A DNA stretch of 64,000 nt from Bacteroides ihuae (GTDB lineage: Bacteria; Bacteroidota; Bacteroidia; Bacteroidales; Bacteroidaceae), in the NCBI RefSeq assembly GCF_900104585.1, contig NZ_FNVX01000005.1, positions 310,001-374,000 on the forward strand, read 5' to 3'. Below are positions 61,358-64,000 of this stretch, piece after piece. The translations under genes and the position numbers were made by a program. Below the pieces are notes generated by a model. That model was given only the letters and a program-made list of their open reading frames with translations. It had not been told where the DNA came from and made no database searches. Numbering within the stretch: the first letter of the stretch is position 1; every line of letters begins with the position of its first letter.

Positions 61358-63309
61358 GAAACGAGGAACTGTATATTGATGATCAATTGGTTGATTTGGA
61401 TGATAATACCAAGGTTACGCTAAACTATAAGAGTAACATCTTCACTGATTTGAGCAAGATCGTTAGCAACAATAGTTATTCGATCAAGTTACCCAATACG
61501 GTACACAACCAGTGTGTGATAGATCATGCCGATCTGCCTACCCGTGCGTCTACGTTTCCAAGAATTAAACACCGTGCTAGGTATTTTCGTAATGGCGTGG
61601 AGATTGTGAACAAAGCTAACGCTGTATTATTGTCAACATCAGACACGTTCGATATTTCATTACTATGGGGAAATATCACGAACTTTAGTAATATTATTAG
61701 TAATAAGAAAAAACTCAATGAGCTGAATGATTCGGATGACTTATTTGTCTGGTGGAGTATTTATCATACTATTACGCAGTATGGATCTATCCAAGATGTC
61801 ATATACCCGAAAGCGTACTACGGATATGCAGAGGGTGAGGGTAAGTATGACGGATATGTCGCACCGAAGAATCCTATATTTTATCATCCATGCGTTAGGG
61901 CCTCATTTATCATGTCCTTGATTGAGAATGATTACGGTGTGAAATTTGAATTCCCGGATACAGCAAAGGCTTTTGTTGATAAGATGCTTATTCCTATGCT
62001 CACAAGAAACGATAGTGAGACATACGCTATTAAATTGGCCAAGGATTATATTGCTTATGGATATGCGACAAGGAACGAAGGAGGGTATTTTCTATATTTG
62101 AATACCAATGATAACAAGATTAACTATTATGGCCGTTTCACTCTATCGAACAGCAAGCTATATGCTTACCGTCCGTATGTAGATAAAGTCACACTAAAAA
62201 TATCTGGGTCATTGGTTTACAAGGTTACTACAAAGTCAATACCTAATACGGCTAGGGTTATCATACACGGTCAGGAAAACGGGGATTTTGTAGGCGATGA
62301 TGTTCTTACTATAAATGTGTCAACAGTAGAATTACAAAATGATGGCAAGTACTTGCTTACTTTTTTGTTCAATGAAGAAGAAACTTCAGAACTAGTGATC
62401 GAACAGGATTACTATTTCTATATGGATGGCTTGTCAGATGTAGGTGGCGCGATTTCAAATGTTGTTGATTCAACAATTAATATCATGCCATATCTTAAAG
62501 AAATACAATGTGCGACAAAGGGCTCATCTATTAACCTGGGATACTTAGGAACAGAGAAAACAACCACATTAACACAGAATTTTGCAGGTGGCCGTTATCC
62601 AATCATAGCCAATCTTCCAAATATAGATGTGTTGACTTTTATAAAGTCGATTGCTTATCTTGCCGGGCTATTTGCTATTCCTGAATTAAACAATACTATA
62701 CGTTTTATCTCTTCCGATGATATTTATGCTAATGTACCGAAGGCGGTTGATTGGACGAAAAAGGTTGTCGCTACATACAGGGAAAATAAACCGATGTCTA
62801 TGTCCTACACATTAGATGATTTTGCACAGAAAAATATCTTTGATTGGAAAGAAGATGATGCAGTGGGGGATTATTCAGGCGTGATAACTGTTGATGATGC
62901 AGTTCTCGATTCGGAGCGTATTATCGTGACATTGCCTTTTGCAGCATGCGATACTAAGAATGGAATGGCCTCTGTCCTTATGTACACTTATAACTCAGAC
63001 GGTTATCTGGAATACGGTAAACGTGAACCTCGCCTACTCCTTGAGGATAAATATAATGGGGAGTACTCAAAGGCTTCATTCGTTAGTCTTGATTTTAAAA
63101 CGGTGATAAGTACGTATTATGCGAGCTATCAGAAAGTTGTCAGACAGCCAATCATCATAAAAGAGAAGATCGAGTTAAGGGAAATTGAGCTAAAGAGTCT
63201 CGATGTAACGGTGCCGGTTTATCTTGCCCAATATGGGAAGTACTACGCGATAATCTCTGTTAAGGCAGAGGATACGGGGATATGTGAATGTGAACTTTTA
63301 CAATTATAA
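61354..63309 (+). CDS. Large phage tail/baseplate-type protein
   Basis: 651 residues, beta-rich. N-terminus RNEELYIDDQLVDLDDNTKVTLNYKSN followed by NNSYSIKLP, a layout seen in tail proteins next to tape-measure genes. Several long strand-rich domains, no transmembrane part. Exact role (hub, distal tail or fibre base) not decidable from sequence. Confidence 0.6.
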   Translation: MRNEELYIDDQLVDLDDNTKVTLNYKSNIFTDLSKIVSNNSYSIKLPNTVHNQCVIDHADLPTRASTFPRIKHRARYFRNGVEIVNKANAVLLSTSDTFDISLLWGNITNFSNIISNKKKLNELNDSDDLFVWWSIYHTITQYGSIQDVIYPKAYYGYAEGEGKYDGYVAPKNPIFYHPCVRASFIMSLIENDYGVKFEFPDTAKAFVDKMLIPMLTRNDSETYAIKLAKDYIAYGYATRNEGGYFLYLNTNDNKINYYGRFTLSNSKLYAYRPYVDKVTLKISGSLVYKVTTKSIPNTARVIIHGQENGDFVGDDVLTINVSTVELQNDGKYLLTFLFNEEETSELVIEQDYYFYMDGLSDVGGAISNVVDSTINIMPYLKEIQCATKGSSINLGYLGTEKTTTLTQNFAGGRYPIIANLPNIDVLTFIKSIAYLAGLFAIPELNNTIRFISSDDIYANVPKAVDWTKKVVATYRENKPMSMSYTLDDFAQKNIFDWKEDDAVGDYSGVITVDDAVLDSERIIVTLPFAACDTKNGMASVLMYTYNSDGYLEYGKREPRLLLEDKYNGEYSKASFVSLDFKTVISTYYASYQKVVRQPIIIKEKIELREIELKSLDVTVPVYLAQYGKYYAIISVKAEDTGICECELLQL

Positions 63310-63313
63310 GATT

Positions 63314-64000
63314 ATGGGAACAGCAGTAGAAGAAAAGGTATTGGACATTAAGGTCCGCTATGAAGATGCGATACGTGGTATCGCTAAGTATCGGACAGAG
63401 TTGGATGTGCTCAAAAAGGTTGAAGCAACTTTAAAGGATGATTTGAAGAATGGAAGAATAACAAGGGAGCAGTACAATGTAAAGCTTACCGAGTCAAAGA
63501 TAACTTCTAATGAATATAAAGAGGCTATCAGGGGATTGGAAAAAGAAACTCAGAATAATATCAAAGCAGAAAAAGAGCAGCAGGGTAGTTTAGTTTCTCT
63601 TCGTGGATCGTTATCAAACTTAACAAAACAATATGATGAAATGAGCGAGGCAGAAAGGAGCTCTGCATCAGGGAAAGATTTGGCTATTCACATCAATGCT
63701 ATCACTGATAAGCTCAAAAATGCGGAGGAAGGTACTCAGCGTTTTTATCGTAATGTCGGTAATTACGAGGAAGCATTTTCCAAAGCTCTTTCTCCAATGA
63801 AAAAGAAGCTTGATGATATGACCACTGCCTATATGAATATGTCCAAAGAAGAGCGACAGAGTGCAAAGGGTGATGAAATGCGCCAGCATATGAAAGAAAT
63901 GAAGGATCAGATAACGGCTACTAGTGAAGCCGGAGGTAAATTCCAAAACGAACTTCTTGGTATGGTGGGTGTTCAGGGTGGCCTATTGGGGAGCATAGCA
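63314..64000 (+). CDS. Tail tape-measure protein, N-terminal part (cut by window end)
   Basis: 229 codons are open to the last base. Almost entirely coiled coil (KYRTELDVLKKVEATLKDDL, LVSLRGSLSNLTKQYDEMSEAERSS, RFYRNVGNYEEAF), changing at the end to a Gly-rich hydrophobic stretch (LLGMVGVQGGLLGSIA), the start of the membrane-like segment of tape-measure proteins. It sets tail length and assists DNA entry. A long-tailed phage is implied. Confidence 0.85.
   Translation, partial: MGTAVEEKVLDIKVRYEDAIRGIAKYRTELDVLKKVEATLKDDLKNGRITREQYNVKLTESKITSNEYKEAIRGLEKETQNNIKAEKEQQGSLVSLRGSLSNLTKQYDEMSEAERSSASGKDLAIHINAITDKLKNAEEGTQRFYRNVGNYEEAFSKALSPMKKKLDDMTTAYMNMSKEERQSAKGDEMRQHMKEMKDQITATSEAGGKFQNELLGMVGVQGGLLGSIA

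Overview
The window reads as a Bacteroides-type chromosome (phylum Bacteroidota). Signs of this are AT-leaning coding sequence, TAnnTTTG -7 promoter boxes instead of sigma-70 boxes, a GH115/GH10/GH43/GH8/GH67 xylan locus, a DUF3869 lipoprotein, an OmpA protein, and IorA/IorB and UxuA of the Bacteroides kind. I cannot name the species from sequence alone.

Layout. (1) 1-10.8 kb, plus strand: part of a glucuronoxylan utilisation locus. It encodes a GH115 (5' end cut off by the window), an SGNH/sialate-type esterase, a GPH-family sugar symporter, a GH10 lipoprotein xylanase, a cytoplasmic-looking GH43, a GH8 exo-oligoxylanase and a GH67 alpha-glucuronidase. UxuA (12 kb) lies downstream of a block of degenerate 128-129 bp repeats and handles the uronic acid released. 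(2) 12.8-19.5 kb, minus strand: housekeeping genes thrS-infC-rpmI-rplT, a TPR protein, def and ruvX. (3) 19.7-28.4 kb, plus strand: an envelope group (YjbH-like barrel, DUF3869 lipoprotein, OmpA), then a TonB receptor / MFS permease / HemN operon that may salvage a porphyrin. (4) 28.4-33.2 kb, minus strand: xpt, iorB-iorA, mltG and a secreted DNA/RNA non-specific nuclease.

(5) 33.2-64 kb: a prophage that runs off the right edge. Its left end is a 42-nt 3' fragment of a tRNA-Thr(CGU) gene. The leftward lysogeny and accessory block (33.3-37.4 kb) holds an ORF6N protein, a lipoprotein, an HsdR_N/PD-(D/E)XK protein, a voltage-sensor ion channel with an altered selectivity filter, and an S24 repressor. 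Rightward from a TTG-19-TATCTTTG promoter come a 101-aa protein and a roughly 550-nt gene-free, highly structured segment (37.86-38.41 kb), which is the best candidate for an undescribed large phage RNA. Then come small regulators, two odd tRNA genes each preceded by a hairpin, and an early operon. That operon encodes a Sak4-like ATPase, a PD-(D/E)XK exonuclease, a NinB-like protein, an SNF2 helicase, a VRR-NUC, an O-like initiator with internal 12-bp iterons, a DnaC-like loader, a methylase-like protein, PcfK/ASCH/PcfJ and several micro membrane proteins. A minus-strand lipoprotein (53.2-54.9 kb) looks like cargo. The late operon starts at 55.2 kb behind a long G.U-rich hairpin: ParB-like, TAGT-like glycosyltransferase, small and large terminase, tail proteins, and the start of the tape measure. 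No integrase, portal or capsid gene is visible in the window.

Protein family names come from recognising motifs by eye. No database search was run.
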